Of a stretch of 64,000 nt of DNA, positions 1-9,607 are shown piece after piece. The stretch is from Streptococcus sp. (GTDB lineage: Bacteria > Bacillota > Bacilli > Lactobacillales > Streptococcaceae): assembly GCA_030527925.1 (NCBI GenBank), contig JAUMZW010000004.1, positions 93,536 to 157,535 of the forward strand, read 5' to 3'. Within the stretch, counting starts at the first letter, position 1. Every line of letters begins with the position of its first letter. The translations under genes and the position numbers were made by a program. A model generated the notes under the pieces. The model was not told the origin of the DNA. It was given only the letters and a program-made list of their open reading frames with translations, and ran no database searches.

Positions 1-265
1 GCTTAAAGATTTCTTTAGAAACTTTATCTTGCTTCAAAGTCTGTTTAAAAGAAACGTTAACTAGAGGCAGCTTGTCCAATTCCCAATTATCTTTTGGAAG
101 TCCGTATTCAAACAAGTGACCTTCCGCAGCAATAATATGCACTTCATCTGAAAAATAAGGTGTCTGTTTGATAATATGTACTTTTCCTTTTTTACTAGCC
201 GAACCCAAACATTCTGCATAAGCAGTAGCCTGAGTTTCTTTCTCAGCTAGAATGACTGTTACCAT
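1..265 (-). CDS. Type IA DNA topoisomerase (TopB-like), N-terminal part, cut by window edge
   Basis: The first 88 codons of a gene that runs off the left edge are readable from an ATG at 265, preceded by a GGAGAG ribosome site. The peptide begins MVTVILAEKETQATAYAECL and later has a VHIIAAEGHLFEY stretch, both typical of the Toprim domain of topoisomerase III/TopB proteins carried by Gram-positive conjugative elements. Such enzymes unlink single-stranded or catenated DNA during transfer or replication. It is transcribed from the conserved promoter block at 286-343. Family level is fairly sure; the catalytic tyrosine domain is outside the window. Confidence 0.75.
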   Translation of the reverse strand, partial: MVTVILAEKETQATAYAECLGSASKKGKVHIIKQTPYFSDEVHIIAAEGHLFEYGLPKDNWELDKLPLVNVSFKQTLKQDKVSKEIFK

Positions 266-285
266 GTCTTCTCTCCTTTTTTTTT

Positions 286-343
286 GATAGTTTTAGTCTA
301 AGGGATAATATGATTTCTTGCAGTAAGCGGACAAGTCATAGGA
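286..343 (-). promoter_or_regulatory. Conserved element promoter, copy A (topoisomerase unit)
   Basis: On the minus strand a -35 TTGTCC (329-334) is followed after 18 bp by a -10 TATTAT (305-310). Nearly the same sequence recurs at 6068-6125 and 11808-11855. Conservation covers the spacer (GCTTACTGCA) and the flanks (CTTAGACTA downstream of -10) as well as the hexamers, which suggests a shared operator. It reads towards the topoisomerase start at 265. Confidence 0.7.
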
Positions 344-401
344 CTTAGGTACTTTTCAAAAAACAACCGTACACTTTGTTATATATCATTTCATATACAT
401 T

Positions 402-431
402 AAAAGGCGCTCTTACTTGAGAGCACCTTTT
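402..431 (-). terminator. Intrinsic terminator after the polyvalent-protein gene
   Basis: Hairpin AAAAGG/GCTCT pairing with AGAGC/CCTTTT (one C-A mismatch, 6-nt loop). It ends in TTTT on the minus strand, 4 bp past the stop codon of the 435-5768 gene. The A- and T-rich arms would let it work in both directions. Confidence 0.75.
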
Positions 432-434
432 AAC

Positions 435-3400
435 TTATCTACTAGGCCCTTTGGTAGGGGCTTTAGGAAAATTTGGCGATTGTCCTCGTTTTTTTCCTAA
501 TTGATAGGGTTTAGTATGGTTTTCAACCTGCTTCAACATTTTAGAAACAGTTTGATGAACCCGTTTCAAAGAATCAGCTAGTTGCTTATCATCTAATGCT
601 TTTAGATTATCTGTCCAACTTGCCATATAATCAATTGCTTTTTCAGAAGTATCCAGTCCAAAGTGTTTTGACAATAAATGACTTGTCATCTCAGCTTCTA
701 ACTCTTTTTGCCCTTTCGGTAATTCCTTATACTGTTCTGCCAGTTTAGGATTATGAAGGGTCGCATGAGCTAGCTCATGAACGGTAGTGGCGATTTTTTC
801 TCCAGGCGTATTATCTGGATTAATCAGAATAAGTTGTTCTTCTGGATAAAAGGCTCCTTTAGCATTTCCCAAAACACGAGCTTCATCTTTCATCATCTTA
901 ACACTAATGCTTTCCGCATAGTCACACAAGCCATCAAGCACCTCTTTTGTCTTAACTTTATCTAAGTTAAAGTTGTAATGACGGTTTGGCATAGCTTTCG
1001 GGTAACTTTCTGGTTTCAGAGTGGTTTGTGATAACTCAAAAACTTTATAAGTTGTAAACCTTGGTTGACCAGTTTTAGAATCTCTCTCCTGAAACTGACG
1101 AACAGGTAGCTTTCCTTCTTTCACTAAGGCTTTTTCTTGTGGTGTTGCATCTGAAAACTTTTTGTATTTTGGATTACCTTTATCATTTTTGACGTGATTT
1201 CCATACTCATCAACGACAGGAATCATACGAACCATCAGGGGTCTAAACAGTGTGATTTTTGACTTTTCGCCTGTTTTGACAGATAAACTTTGATGCAAGA
1301 CCTCCTTAGTTTCACCCGTCCGCTTGTTGGTGTATACTGCCTTGGTTTGGATAACGTCCTCTGGTTTAATTCCTAGAACGTCTCCCATTGCTTGCCACTG
1401 ATCATAGGTTGCGACTGCATTGGCTCCACGCCATTGTTCATGAATAAGAGCGACGTTGCGTGGTGACAGTTGTGGGAATTTGCTCATGAAATCCATATAC
1501 TCCAGTAAGTCTTTAGGTGATTGTGTATACTCACGAATTTTCTGAAAAGCGTGTTCACTTATTTCGTAGGCGGAGGCGCTGCTGTAATCAAAGGGTTCAT
1601 CAGTAGCCACAGATTTCAGGTCTCCTTGAAGGTCTTTGTTTATCTGACTGTCAGCAAGGAAAGCATCTACTTCTTCCTGTTTATACAGTCCTTCTGGTGC
1701 TCTTTCTGAGCCAATTTGTTCTGATAGCTTCTCCAACTCCTCTTCAATCTGAAAATCATTGCCCCAATCACTACCATAAGCTAAATAGCCTAGCTTATGT
1801 TCTTCCTTGATAACTGCTAAAGTCCAAGGGGCTTGTGTATCAGACAAATTATCGATCATCATCGGACTATGAACCGCTAGCTCTAATTGATAATCTTGAC
1901 CAAAATCTTCTCGGTTAGTGTATAACATTTGACCATCAATTTGAGGAGTACCAACCAGATTCCCTTCAACTGATAAATTCTCTTGAATTTGAGAAACGGA
2001 AGAAAGTAAAATATTGGTAGCATCTTCAGCTAGGATTTCTTCAACTCTTTGGGCTAAACCAGTCTTTAACTCTTGATTGGGAGAGTGGAAACTCCCCCTG
2101 GACCTACTAGCTTCATCGGGAAGAACCTCTTGTACTTTCAAGCTCTGTTCATTAGCTTCAGCAGCAATTTCTTGATTCACTTCTTGATTTTCCAGCTGAG
2201 AGAGAACCATCTCATCAATAGCAGCTAACTCTGATTGTCCCTCTAAACGACGATAGCCTAGACCAAGCAAACGGGAAATTGGTTCTATTTCATCACCCAC
2301 ATCATAGCGGACATCTGATTTAATTAGTGTCCCTCCAGGAGCATAGACGTCAAATTTTACTTTTGTATATGGAATATAAGCTTCTTGATTTCCTGTTGAA
2401 GTGACTTCTGTTACGCTACCATGGTGACGTTCATAGAAGGCTTTATTTTCCTTATACAGCGTTTCCGCAAATGTTTGATAATCTACAAGCTCTGCTTCCT
2501 TAAATGGAATCTGAGGACCTTCTGGCCACGTTTCTGACCATTGAAGACGTACGTGATAATTATTCTGATAGACTTGGTCTTGATGCCACTCTTGATAGAA
2601 GTTTGAAGTTTTATCAACTAGCCCCAAACGGTCGGCAGCATCTACTACAGCACTAAAGTTTCCTTCATGACTATCAGAAAGTTCATAGTATCGCTCCCAA
2701 GCTCCTTTAGACTCTTCAGAAACTTGTAATCCTAATTTTCTAGGATTCCCTACATTATACGCAGAATCTAACACTTGTGTGAATAGCTCAGCTGAGACCG
2801 CCTCATTTTGAACATTTTCTTGAGTCGATTCAAGAGCCTCTTCATATTGTTTATTCTCCAAAATTGATAGCATTTCTTGGCCACCATCTGAGATATATTT
2901 TTCGTTAACGTCTATTTGTTCAATAACACCATCACGATCCCGATAAATACCTAAAATTTCATTTTTGGTAGCATCTAACAACTCTTTTTCGAGAATAGAT
3001 CTAGACTTAAAGACTGATATAGGAACTGTACCACTTTCTTCCGTATCCCTAAAAAGTAACATAAGATCTTGATCACTACTCTTTATTAAACTATGGAATT
3101 TATCTGTATATCTTGATATATTTTGTAAATTGTCAAAATAGAAAGAATCTGTCTGAAGGGCAGCCTTCAATTCTGGTAAAACCTTTACCTTAGAAAAAGC
3201 TGACTCAGTGTTCGAAATTCTTATATCATCAAAAGAATGAGTCCCACCTGCTGCTAAATCTCTTAACGTTTTTTCAGGAGTCTGATTGTTCCCAATAAAC
3301 TTAAGACCTGTCAAGTGTACAAAGTTCTTTTCCAAAAAATTAACTTGAACAACATCACCTGATGAGGTAAAATAGTTTATCTTACTATTTGCAAGTTCTT

Positions 3401-5768
3401 CTTGGTAAAATCTAGCAGCAGCTTGAATAGTGTCTGCAAATCTATTTATTTTTGCCAGTTGTTCTTTATCAACTGATGTATCTAGCCTCGTTTTCCTTGA
3501 CTTAAACTCTCCGTTTATGGTAAACTCTAAGTAGTGAGAGGATCTAGTAGGTCGACTGGTAACAGAGCGATCAAAGGTATCAGTTTCTGATACGGGTGCG
3601 GTGCTACCCTCAGCTTCGGGCTGTAAAGAACCCTTGTACTGAGACGTCCTCTCGTTTTTTTGTTGCTCTGATTCGGTCGCCTCTTGAGATACCTCAAGGG
3701 GCTTTTCTGTTTTTTGATTAGATTTCAAAGTATCGTAGGACACTTGAGAACGATAGTCCTGGTCTGCCTCTTGAGCCATCTCCAAATAAGGAGCAGGCAA
3801 AGCCTGACTCAATTGTTCAGAAAGAGCCTCACGTTCACTACCGATATCATAACGCATATTCGAGATTAAAGAATTTCCTAGCTCATCTTGCAGAGCAAAA
3901 TAAGTCTTATCATACCCTGATTCTGGAATAATAAGCTGCCAGTCATTCTCTTTGTAGAGTTTGGCTATGAAATCACTATAAGGAATAACTTCACCTGAAG
4001 AATACTGTTTAGACAATTTTGGATTCTCCGAGAAATCAAAAACAACTTGTAGTTCTGGTTCCGTTGCATGATCTGAAGTTGGGGTCACATCATTTTGTCT
4101 ATCTAACAAGTTATCAAGAACCGCTTTTTCTTCATCTGTTCTTGGTCGATACTTAGTAGATGGAACAAACGTTCCTTCTTCAGTGAGTTCCACCGCTACT
4201 CGTCTAAGACCTTTTACAAAGTAAAGATTGGGTTGCTTAGCCCACTGATTAACACTACCATCATCAATCAAAGATTGGGTACCCGGCTGGATTGTCACAG
4301 ATGACATCTGCTCAGATATACCTTCCAGACGCTTTAGTTCTTCTTGATAACGTTTAATAGTCTCCCTAGTATAATGACTTTCCCCTCTTTCAGCCTTCTC
4401 AAGTTCTTCACGGATTCTATGGATATTTTGGACACTCATATCTAAGCCATTCCCTTTACGGTTTAAACCTTCTTCTTTAAAACGCTGTTGCTGCTCTAAT
4501 CTTTCAACCCGTTCTTCTTGTTTTTTAATTTCATCTAACTTATTAAAAACCTTGTTTTCCAGCTGATCTTTGCGTTTAAAGAAAGCAGTGCCACCCCTCT
4601 TGTCATTCATCGGTTGGCCGTTTGCCATTGCAGAATGACTATAAACCGCATCTGTAGCATCTGAGAATTCCTGATTCAAACGATCTAGTTTTCGTCTAGC
4701 TTGACCTAATCGACTATTATCAATAAGTGGCTGCTTTAGTGCATCATTCCAATCCGTTTTTACTTCTCCTTCTTTCAAAATAGGCAAATCTTCTGTAACA
4801 GTAGCCCCTTTTTCACGTAAAGAGTCAATAAAATTCCATCCGCCTTCGTCGTTGTCAACTGCCAGGGTGATCCAATCCGCATGTTTACCATCTGCAAAGA
4901 AGCCGTTATCGATCGCAGTCTGCAAACCTTCCGCCAGTTGATCATGGCTCCAAGTCAGAGGCCGTCCTGAAACTTCCGACTGGAGCTGCGCCACATGTCG
5001 GCCCACAACTGCTTCCTTCAGACCATCCATTGAGATTAATCGCACATCTTGAAGACCGTCTCGGTGCAATTCATAATAAGACATCAGATCAATTGCACTT
5101 TCTGCGAAGACAAGACGGTTAGGTTGCCCAATATCCACGTGCATACCAATAATACCGTCTGAGTTTCTGACAATATTCTTAGCATAGCCACGTTCAGGCC
5201 ACTTCTCCCAATTTTCTTCAATACCTTGTAGCGTAGCTCCGACAATCTCACCTGAAAAATCAAGCGATTTGAAGACAACAACGGGTTTAATACTTCCATT
5301 TACCTTGGCATTAGCTTGTGCTAGCACCCCTTTTTCAAAGAAAAAGTCTATTGTTTCATCTGAAAGCCCACGTTGGTCTTTTAGATAGCTTCTAGCAGCT
5401 TCAAACGGCTGCTCATAAGGAGCCAGATAATAAGAAAAGGGGTCCCGCACATGTTCGACTTTTGTAAATTCTTTAAAAGTACCGTCATTGAGAAAATCAA
5501 TCGCTTGATTAAAGTCAACTTCTTTCATTGTTTGAACCAAAGCAATAACATCACCGCCCTGATGACGTGAAAACCAGTTCCACATGTTCTTTTTCGGCGA
5601 AACAACCATAGAATCATGTTCTTTCCATCGATAATCTCGTCCTGATTGAACCAGTTCAATATTGAGTTCATTAGCAACATCTAAAATATCACGAGACCTG
5701 GCATGTTCAACTCTCTCTCGACGACTTTTTCCACGTGGCGTTGGCTGTTGTGTGTGTGCTTCTTCCAT
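435..5768 (-). CDS. Large polyvalent protein: DUF3991/Toprim primase-like plus ArdC and zinc metallopeptidase domains
   Basis: A 1777-residue protein starting at MEEAHTQQ. An ATG 15 bp upstream is in frame, but the GAAAGGAG site lies between the two, favouring 5768. Residues about 30-110 resemble the CHC2-like module that precedes DUF3991, without zinc cysteines. About 115-330 is DUF3991 plus a Toprim fold, with the glutamate in FAESAIDLMSYY and the acidic pair in LAVDNDEGG. A charged coiled coil follows (about 390-490). Two related stretches (around 605 and 1110, ending MRYDIGSE and VRYDVGDE) look like LPD-type domains. Then comes an ArdC-like segment (about 1440-1560), and near residue 1665 a metallopeptidase motif HELAH with a downstream glutamate. 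Such proteins enter recipients with the transferred strand and act in priming and anti-restriction; here that role is inferred from family knowledge. Confidence 0.8.
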   Translation of the reverse strand: MEEAHTQQPTPRGKSRRERVEHARSRDILDVANELNIELVQSGRDYRWKEHDSMVVSPKKNMWNWFSRHQGGDVIALVQTMKEVDFNQAIDFLNDGTFKEFTKVEHVRDPFSYYLAPYEQPFEAARSYLKDQRGLSDETIDFFFEKGVLAQANAKVNGSIKPVVVFKSLDFSGEIVGATLQGIEENWEKWPERGYAKNIVRNSDGIIGMHVDIGQPNRLVFAESAIDLMSYYELHRDGLQDVRLISMDGLKEAVVGRHVAQLQSEVSGRPLTWSHDQLAEGLQTAIDNGFFADGKHADWITLAVDNDEGGWNFIDSLREKGATVTEDLPILKEGEVKTDWNDALKQPLIDNSRLGQARRKLDRLNQEFSDATDAVYSHSAMANGQPMNDKRGGTAFFKRKDQLENKVFNKLDEIKKQEERVERLEQQQRFKEEGLNRKGNGLDMSVQNIHRIREELEKAERGESHYTRETIKRYQEELKRLEGISEQMSSVTIQPGTQSLIDDGSVNQWAKQPNLYFVKGLRRVAVELTEEGTFVPSTKYRPRTDEEKAVLDNLLDRQNDVTPTSDHATEPELQVVFDFSENPKLSKQYSSGEVIPYSDFIAKLYKENDWQLIIPESGYDKTYFALQDELGNSLISNMRYDIGSEREALSEQLSQALPAPYLEMAQEADQDYRSQVSYDTLKSNQKTEKPLEVSQEATESEQQKNERTSQYKGSLQPEAEGSTAPVSETDTFDRSVTSRPTRSSHYLEFTINGEFKSRKTRLDTSVDKEQLAKINRFADTIQAAARFYQEELANSKINYFTSSGDVVQVNFLEKNFVHLTGLKFIGNNQTPEKTLRDLAAGGTHSFDDIRISNTESAFSKVKVLPELKAALQTDSFYFDNLQNISRYTDKFHSLIKSSDQDLMLLFRDTEESGTVPISVFKSRSILEKELLDATKNEILGIYRDRDGVIEQIDVNEKYISDGGQEMLSILENKQYEEALESTQENVQNEAVSAELFTQVLDSAYNVGNPRKLGLQVSEESKGAWERYYELSDSHEGNFSAVVDAADRLGLVDKTSNFYQEWHQDQVYQNNYHVRLQWSETWPEGPQIPFKEAELVDYQTFAETLYKENKAFYERHHGSVTEVTSTGNQEAYIPYTKVKFDVYAPGGTLIKSDVRYDVGDEIEPISRLLGLGYRRLEGQSELAAIDEMVLSQLENQEVNQEIAAEANEQSLKVQEVLPDEASRSRGSFHSPNQELKTGLAQRVEEILAEDATNILLSSVSQIQENLSVEGNLVGTPQIDGQMLYTNREDFGQDYQLELAVHSPMMIDNLSDTQAPWTLAVIKEEHKLGYLAYGSDWGNDFQIEEELEKLSEQIGSERAPEGLYKQEEVDAFLADSQINKDLQGDLKSVATDEPFDYSSASAYEISEHAFQKIREYTQSPKDLLEYMDFMSKFPQLSPRNVALIHEQWRGANAVATYDQWQAMGDVLGIKPEDVIQTKAVYTNKRTGETKEVLHQSLSVKTGEKSKITLFRPLMVRMIPVVDEYGNHVKNDKGNPKYKKFSDATPQEKALVKEGKLPVRQFQERDSKTGQPRFTTYKVFELSQTTLKPESYPKAMPNRHYNFNLDKVKTKEVLDGLCDYAESISVKMMKDEARVLGNAKGAFYPEEQLILINPDNTPGEKIATTVHELAHATLHNPKLAEQYKELPKGQKELEAEMTSHLLSKHFGLDTSEKAIDYMASWTDNLKALDDKQLADSLKRVHQTVSKMLKQVENHTKPYQLGKKRGQSPNFPKAPTKGPSR

Positions 5769-5786
5769 AAAAACTCCTTTCATTTA

Positions 5787-6044
5787 CTAGAAACACTCGT
5801 ATTGTGGGTGATAGGATGTGGCTTCAGGGACAACAAACAGTTCTTTTGGTAGTTGAACTAATTCTCCCACCGAAAGACTGTCAAACTGCTCCGGATTATC
5901 CTGATAGTTTAATTCCAACTCCAAATCACCATTTTTTCCTTGTCCTACAAAAAGAATTCTCTTCTGAGTATCGTCCATAGCCTTAACCAACCAGTCCGCC
6001 TCAAAGTCAAACATTTCTTCTGAGATACTTGGAAAATACAACAT
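5787..6044 (-). CDS. Small acidic element protein, unknown function
   Basis: An 85-residue protein, MLYFPSISEEMF onwards, rich in Asp/Glu (QGKNGDLELELNYQDN), with no membrane segment. ATG at 6044 sits 8 bases after AAAGGAGG; a GTG 9 bp upstream is too close to that site. It is the first gene behind promoter copy B. Its stop lies 18 bp before the polyvalent-protein start, so the two are co-transcribed. I do not recognise the family. Small acidic partners of ArdC or primase proteins are plausible, but this is only positional. Confidence 0.7.
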   Translation of the reverse strand: MLYFPSISEEMFDFEADWLVKAMDDTQKRILFVGQGKNGDLELELNYQDNPEQFDSLSVGELVQLPKELFVVPEATSYHPQYECF

Positions 6045-6067
6045 GATTTTCACCTCCTTTTTACTTT

Positions 6068-6125
6068 GATAATTTTAGTCTAAGGGATAATCAAATTCTC
6101 TGCAGTAAGCGGACAAGTCATAGGA
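6068..6125 (-). promoter_or_regulatory. Conserved element promoter, copy B (polyvalent-protein unit)
   Basis: Minus-strand -35 TTGTCC (6111-6116), 18-bp spacer, -10 GATTAT (6087-6092). Flanks and spacer are almost identical to copies A and C. It drives the 85-residue gene and the polyvalent protein. The terminator of the relaxase operon lies directly upstream. Confidence 0.7.
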
Positions 6126-6134
6126 ATTTTTCAG

Positions 6135-6162
6135 CAAAAAAGCCATTGATAAGATATCAATG
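6135..6162 (-). terminator. Intrinsic terminator of the relaxase operon
   Basis: Perfect 8-bp stem CATTGATA/TATCAATG with a 3-nt loop (6144-6162), followed on the minus strand by GC and six T. It begins 5 bp after the relaxase stop and separates that operon from promoter copy B. Confidence 0.85.
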
Positions 6163-6167
6163 ACTCA

Positions 6168-8534
6168 TTAACGTTGAGCTTGCTTACGTTCTTCTTGTTC
6201 CTCACGTTCATCACTACGTGCACGTTCCATCAATGCTTTTTTACTTGCTTGTTGCGAACGGTTAAGAGAAGCTGTCAATTGTCGCATAAAGTCTGTATTG
6301 ATTTTTCCACTTCTCTGCGCCTGTTGCAGTTGAGCTTTTTTAACGACTTTCCGCTCCTGTAATTGCTTAGAAACAGCTTGAACAATCTGACTTTGGTTTT
6401 CTTCAGTCGGTTGTAATTTAGCATATAAGCGTTTCAATTCTGAAAAGCCCTGGGCATTAGCTATCCTCAGCTGCTTGATAGCTGATTCATCTGATAGTCG
6501 TTCCATCTGCTGGTTTCGAGTATTGATCTGATACTTCAGCTGAAAAATAGAGACATGAGTTTGAAGTTCCTCAATATAGGCTTCTTTTGTCGTCATAGAC
6601 CCTTTCAGAAGCGCAAGGATACTGTCATCCTGAAGTCGACTGGCAAAATCTATCTCTGTACGTAGTTGCCTGATTGGAAGCTGGATAGTTCCAGCAGTAG
6701 CCTTTTTGATAGGGAGTGCAACGCTATCCTCAAATTGATTTTTTAAGCGTTGTCTCAATAACTGCTGCTCATCAGACAGTTTGAAATTAGGGGTAAGCTG
6801 TAGCTTAATTGCTTCCAATTCCTGATTTATTGATTGTTTCTTGAAGTCTATAAACGGCCGATCCGAAGCTAGAGGTTGAAGCTGATCCAAGAGTTTTTGT
6901 TGGATCTGTAATCCTTTCTGACTTGCTTCCAGCATACTCAATTTCAAAGCATAACGGAAAGTCCCTAATTCACGGCGTTCTTTTTCAGTTGGATTCGATT
7001 GTAGCTTAGCTGCATCAACCAGCTCTTTTAGCTCATCTGATGATAACAAGGATAAGTCCCTTAGGGTCATAGTCTTCATCTGGATATTCTCTGTCAGCTG
7101 ACTGACATCATAAACATAGTCTGTTACAAAATCTGGCCGACCTATTCCTTTGCCGTTTTCATCATATTCCCCGTACACTGGTTTTATAATTTCAAGCGCT
7201 TCTTCTCCAGCCTTCACTGAATAGCCTAGTTTTTGCCAGGCTTCTTTGCTTTTTACTACACTGGCTTCAGGCAATCTTTCTAATATTTTTTCCTGGTTCA
7301 GAGTAGAAAAGTTATCCAAATTTTTTTCCAGTTGAAGGCTTTGAATTTGAGGGTCCGCCTCTCTAAATGAACGAAGGATATTATTGGCCAACCGTTCTCT
7401 TAGAGCCATAACACGACAGGCCAGATGATGTTCTAGATCATAACCTTTTGATTCCGCCAGTGACCGAATGGTTTTTCCATCAACCTTTCGGATTTTTTCA
7501 TAGGCTTGATTTTTTTCAGCTGAATAGACACCCTCATAAGCTACAAGAAACTCTCTAGTTTCCTGTAGAAACTCTTGATAGGCAGCATTTCCTTCATTCT
7601 GCAAATAAGAATCTAGGTAACGATCCAGAAAGAACTTACTTACCGCAAAATCCCTGGCATTAGACCCATACCGCCACTTCTTACCAATTGGCAAGTGATT
7701 GTAGGCTTGTTCCAAAAAATTTTTTTCAGCTGAAGAAGTAATTTTATCTTCCTGGTAAACAGATGTCATTAATTTTGCTTTGAGATTAGCTAAAATCTGT
7801 TCTTTTCTGAGAAGGTTTGATCGTGTTTCCTCTTTAAGCAAGCCGTGATAAACACCGCTTTTGAAACGGTTAATTGTTTTTTGAGAGAAGTTTCCCTTGT
7901 ACTCCATCCGGCCACGTGGCCGATAGAATATCCTCTCACGGTTAGATTCCACTTCAGACAAACCAAAATGAATATGAACATTGTCTGTGTTGAGATGGAT
8001 ATTTCCCCACCAAAATGCAGAAGCTGAAAGTCCTTCTTTCTGAATCAAAGTTGGCATCATATCACGCATAGTAGCCTTAATTGCTTTTTGATCAACTTGG
8101 CCAGTCGCAACATCATACAATCCCTGTTCAGCAAGAAAAGCATTATCAAACGAAATGACACCCTGCCAGAGAAGAGAACCATTTTGATAAGCTAACTCCA
8201 AGTTATTTTTTAGGTCGCTTAATCGACGTTTCTGGAGATAATCCGCATCCTGAGTAAAGATAGCTGTTATTTCTTCGGATTGTTCTTCTGTTGCATACGA
8301 ACGGTTCATGTAATCGATGTATTCTCTGAAGTTCAATTGTGTTTCAGGAACTGCCTCTTGAATTTTATACATTTCATCTTCAGTCAGTCCTTCCACCATC
8401 TGCCTGTTTGTTTCTAAGGACAATTCTTCATCAATTTTGACAGCCTCATCTCTATTAGTATAATCCACATATTGACTATTAGCCTCTGTGTATTGAAGCA
8501 TAAATGTAATATTAGGACTAGACGATACATTCAT
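6168..8534 (-). CDS. MobP-type relaxase (MobP2-like)
   Basis: 788 residues. It nicks one strand at oriT, stays bound to the 5' end and pilots it into the recipient. The N-terminal half carries a YVDYTNRDEAV motif (tyrosines near residues 22-25), a likely source of the nucleophile. The three-histidine metal site is in NIHLNTDNVHIHFGL (about residues 180-189). The C-terminal half is long, charged and helical (about 480-788), rich in Gln/Arg/Lys, as in relaxase translocation domains. ATG at 8534 follows GAAGGAG by 8 bases; a GTG one codon earlier is possible. It is the last gene of an operon starting next to the oriT candidate at 11100-11330. Confidence 0.88.
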   Translation of the reverse strand: MNVSSSPNITFMLQYTEANSQYVDYTNRDEAVKIDEELSLETNRQMVEGLTEDEMYKIQEAVPETQLNFREYIDYMNRSYATEEQSEEITAIFTQDADYLQKRRLSDLKNNLELAYQNGSLLWQGVISFDNAFLAEQGLYDVATGQVDQKAIKATMRDMMPTLIQKEGLSASAFWWGNIHLNTDNVHIHFGLSEVESNRERIFYRPRGRMEYKGNFSQKTINRFKSGVYHGLLKEETRSNLLRKEQILANLKAKLMTSVYQEDKITSSAEKNFLEQAYNHLPIGKKWRYGSNARDFAVSKFFLDRYLDSYLQNEGNAAYQEFLQETREFLVAYEGVYSAEKNQAYEKIRKVDGKTIRSLAESKGYDLEHHLACRVMALRERLANNILRSFREADPQIQSLQLEKNLDNFSTLNQEKILERLPEASVVKSKEAWQKLGYSVKAGEEALEIIKPVYGEYDENGKGIGRPDFVTDYVYDVSQLTENIQMKTMTLRDLSLLSSDELKELVDAAKLQSNPTEKERRELGTFRYALKLSMLEASQKGLQIQQKLLDQLQPLASDRPFIDFKKQSINQELEAIKLQLTPNFKLSDEQQLLRQRLKNQFEDSVALPIKKATAGTIQLPIRQLRTEIDFASRLQDDSILALLKGSMTTKEAYIEELQTHVSIFQLKYQINTRNQQMERLSDESAIKQLRIANAQGFSELKRLYAKLQPTEENQSQIVQAVSKQLQERKVVKKAQLQQAQRSGKINTDFMRQLTASLNRSQQASKKALMERARSDEREEQEERKQAQR

Positions 8535-8554
8535 CACTTATGCTCCTTCCCTAA

Positions 8555-9115
8555 TCAAAATAGCCCATCTTTTCTTAATTGAACATAATCTTTCAGTAGT
8601 GGTTGGAGTTCTTCAGGTTCAACCTTAAAGTCTTGAAACCACGGTCCAGATGGAGAGATATGTAACTCTTTTTTCACTTCAATGAATTGCATAGGAACTA
8701 ACAAAATATTTGGTTGATTCAGTTCTGATCCACTTTCACGTTCAAGAAAAGCTACGATAAAATCTTGGCTACCATTTGTTCGAAATTGCCAATGATGAGA
8801 GTTCCCGTTTTTCTTTCTGTGCAACGAACTATACTTCACATCAATCGTCAAGCCATCAAACCAAAAATCATAAACAGGATTGTTTTTCTTGAAATATTTA
8901 TTCGCATCCGTTGCTTCAGGAACATACTTTTGGAAAAGTTCTTCAGCCATTCCTCCCAGTTTAGCTGTCCTGGAACCGTACTGAATTTTATCTTGAATTT
9001 TTAAGCAGCCGCTTTTAATTAGTTGTAGGTGTGCAACATGAGTGGGTAAGCCAGATTTCTTTACCGCTTCATGAAAGTCACCTGTCTCTAAATAGAGTTC
9101 AACAATATCAGCCAT
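8555..9115 (-). CDS. Predicted PD-(D/E)XK-fold nuclease in the relaxase operon
   Basis: 186 residues from MADIVELY, with the start chosen because GAGGA lies 8 bases upstream. Residues 1-40 look like a helical DNA-binding segment. Residues 55-110 hold GGMAEELF, then YDFWFDGLTIDVKYSS, then HHWQFR. E59, D83/D87 and D92-V-K94 fit the acid / acid-x-lysine pattern of PD-(D/E)XK nucleases. It lies 20 bp upstream of the relaxase and follows the 153-residue gene. I know of no standard relaxosome role for such a protein; recipient-DNA cleavage, resolvase or restriction-like activity are all possible. The fold call is pattern-based and the biological role is unknown. Confidence 0.6.
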   Translation of the reverse strand: MADIVELYLETGDFHEAVKKSGLPTHVAHLQLIKSGCLKIQDKIQYGSRTAKLGGMAEELFQKYVPEATDANKYFKKNNPVYDFWFDGLTIDVKYSSLHRKKNGNSHHWQFRTNGSQDFIVAFLERESGSELNQPNILLVPMQFIEVKKELHISPSGPWFQDFKVEPEELQPLLKDYVQLRKDGLF

Positions 9116-9126
9116 TTTGATGTTCC

Positions 9127-9588
9127 TCAATGTGAGTGCTTCATCGTTTGTCCACGTGCAACATCTTCTTTAATGATGTCATCAATTCGAGCCATCAATT
9201 CATGTTGCATCGGATCGAAGCGAGAATGAATTGATTCTAAATCTTGAATATCAAAGTCGTTTCCTTTGGTAAGAGTATGGAAATTCGTTAGTTCTAAATA
9301 AAGCAACTGATCCAGTTGACGACTAACTATCTTCACTTTGTTTTTCAATTCTTCCACATCATTATTTTTGAAATTTAAAAATTGTTTTAATCGTTCAGAG
9401 TAGGATTGACCGGGATTAGATTCAATAAATAGTTGATAACAGATATCAACAAGAAAAAGAAATGTCGCAGAAGTGGTCATACTGTTGATATGTTCGTCAG
9501 CCTCAAAAAATGATTTCAGTTCTTCATATTTTTTTAGATTCTCTTCTTTGTAGTAAATTGTCATTCGATTACTTGGTTTAGTCGTCAT
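9127..9588 (-). CDS. Relaxase-operon protein, possible relaxosome accessory factor
   Basis: 153 residues with no recognised domain. The N-terminus is basic (MTTKPSNRMTIYYKEENLKK). The centre is helical, with a heptad-like segment (VEELKNKVKIVSRQLDQLLYLEL) that may be a coiled coil for oligomerisation. The C-terminus is acidic, ending in histidines. It lies between the membrane nuclease and the predicted PD-(D/E)XK nuclease. The N-terminal pattern resembles the short strand-helix-helix start of ribbon-helix-helix proteins, but weakly. An oriT-binding accessory role is suggested by operon context only. Confidence 0.55.
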   Translation of the reverse strand: MTTKPSNRMTIYYKEENLKKYEELKSFFEADEHINSMTTSATFLFLVDICYQLFIESNPGQSYSERLKQFLNFKNNDVEELKNKVKIVSRQLDQLLYLELTNFHTLTKGNDFDIQDLESIHSRFDPMQHELMARIDDIIKEDVARGQTMKHSH

Positions 9589-9607
9589 ATTATTCTCGCT
9601 TTCATTT

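Noticed and set aside
777..965. Small plus-strand frames inside the polyvalent-protein gene and similar frames elsewhere
   Set aside because: They lie antisense to well-supported genes, lack ribosome sites and have no recognisable protein features.
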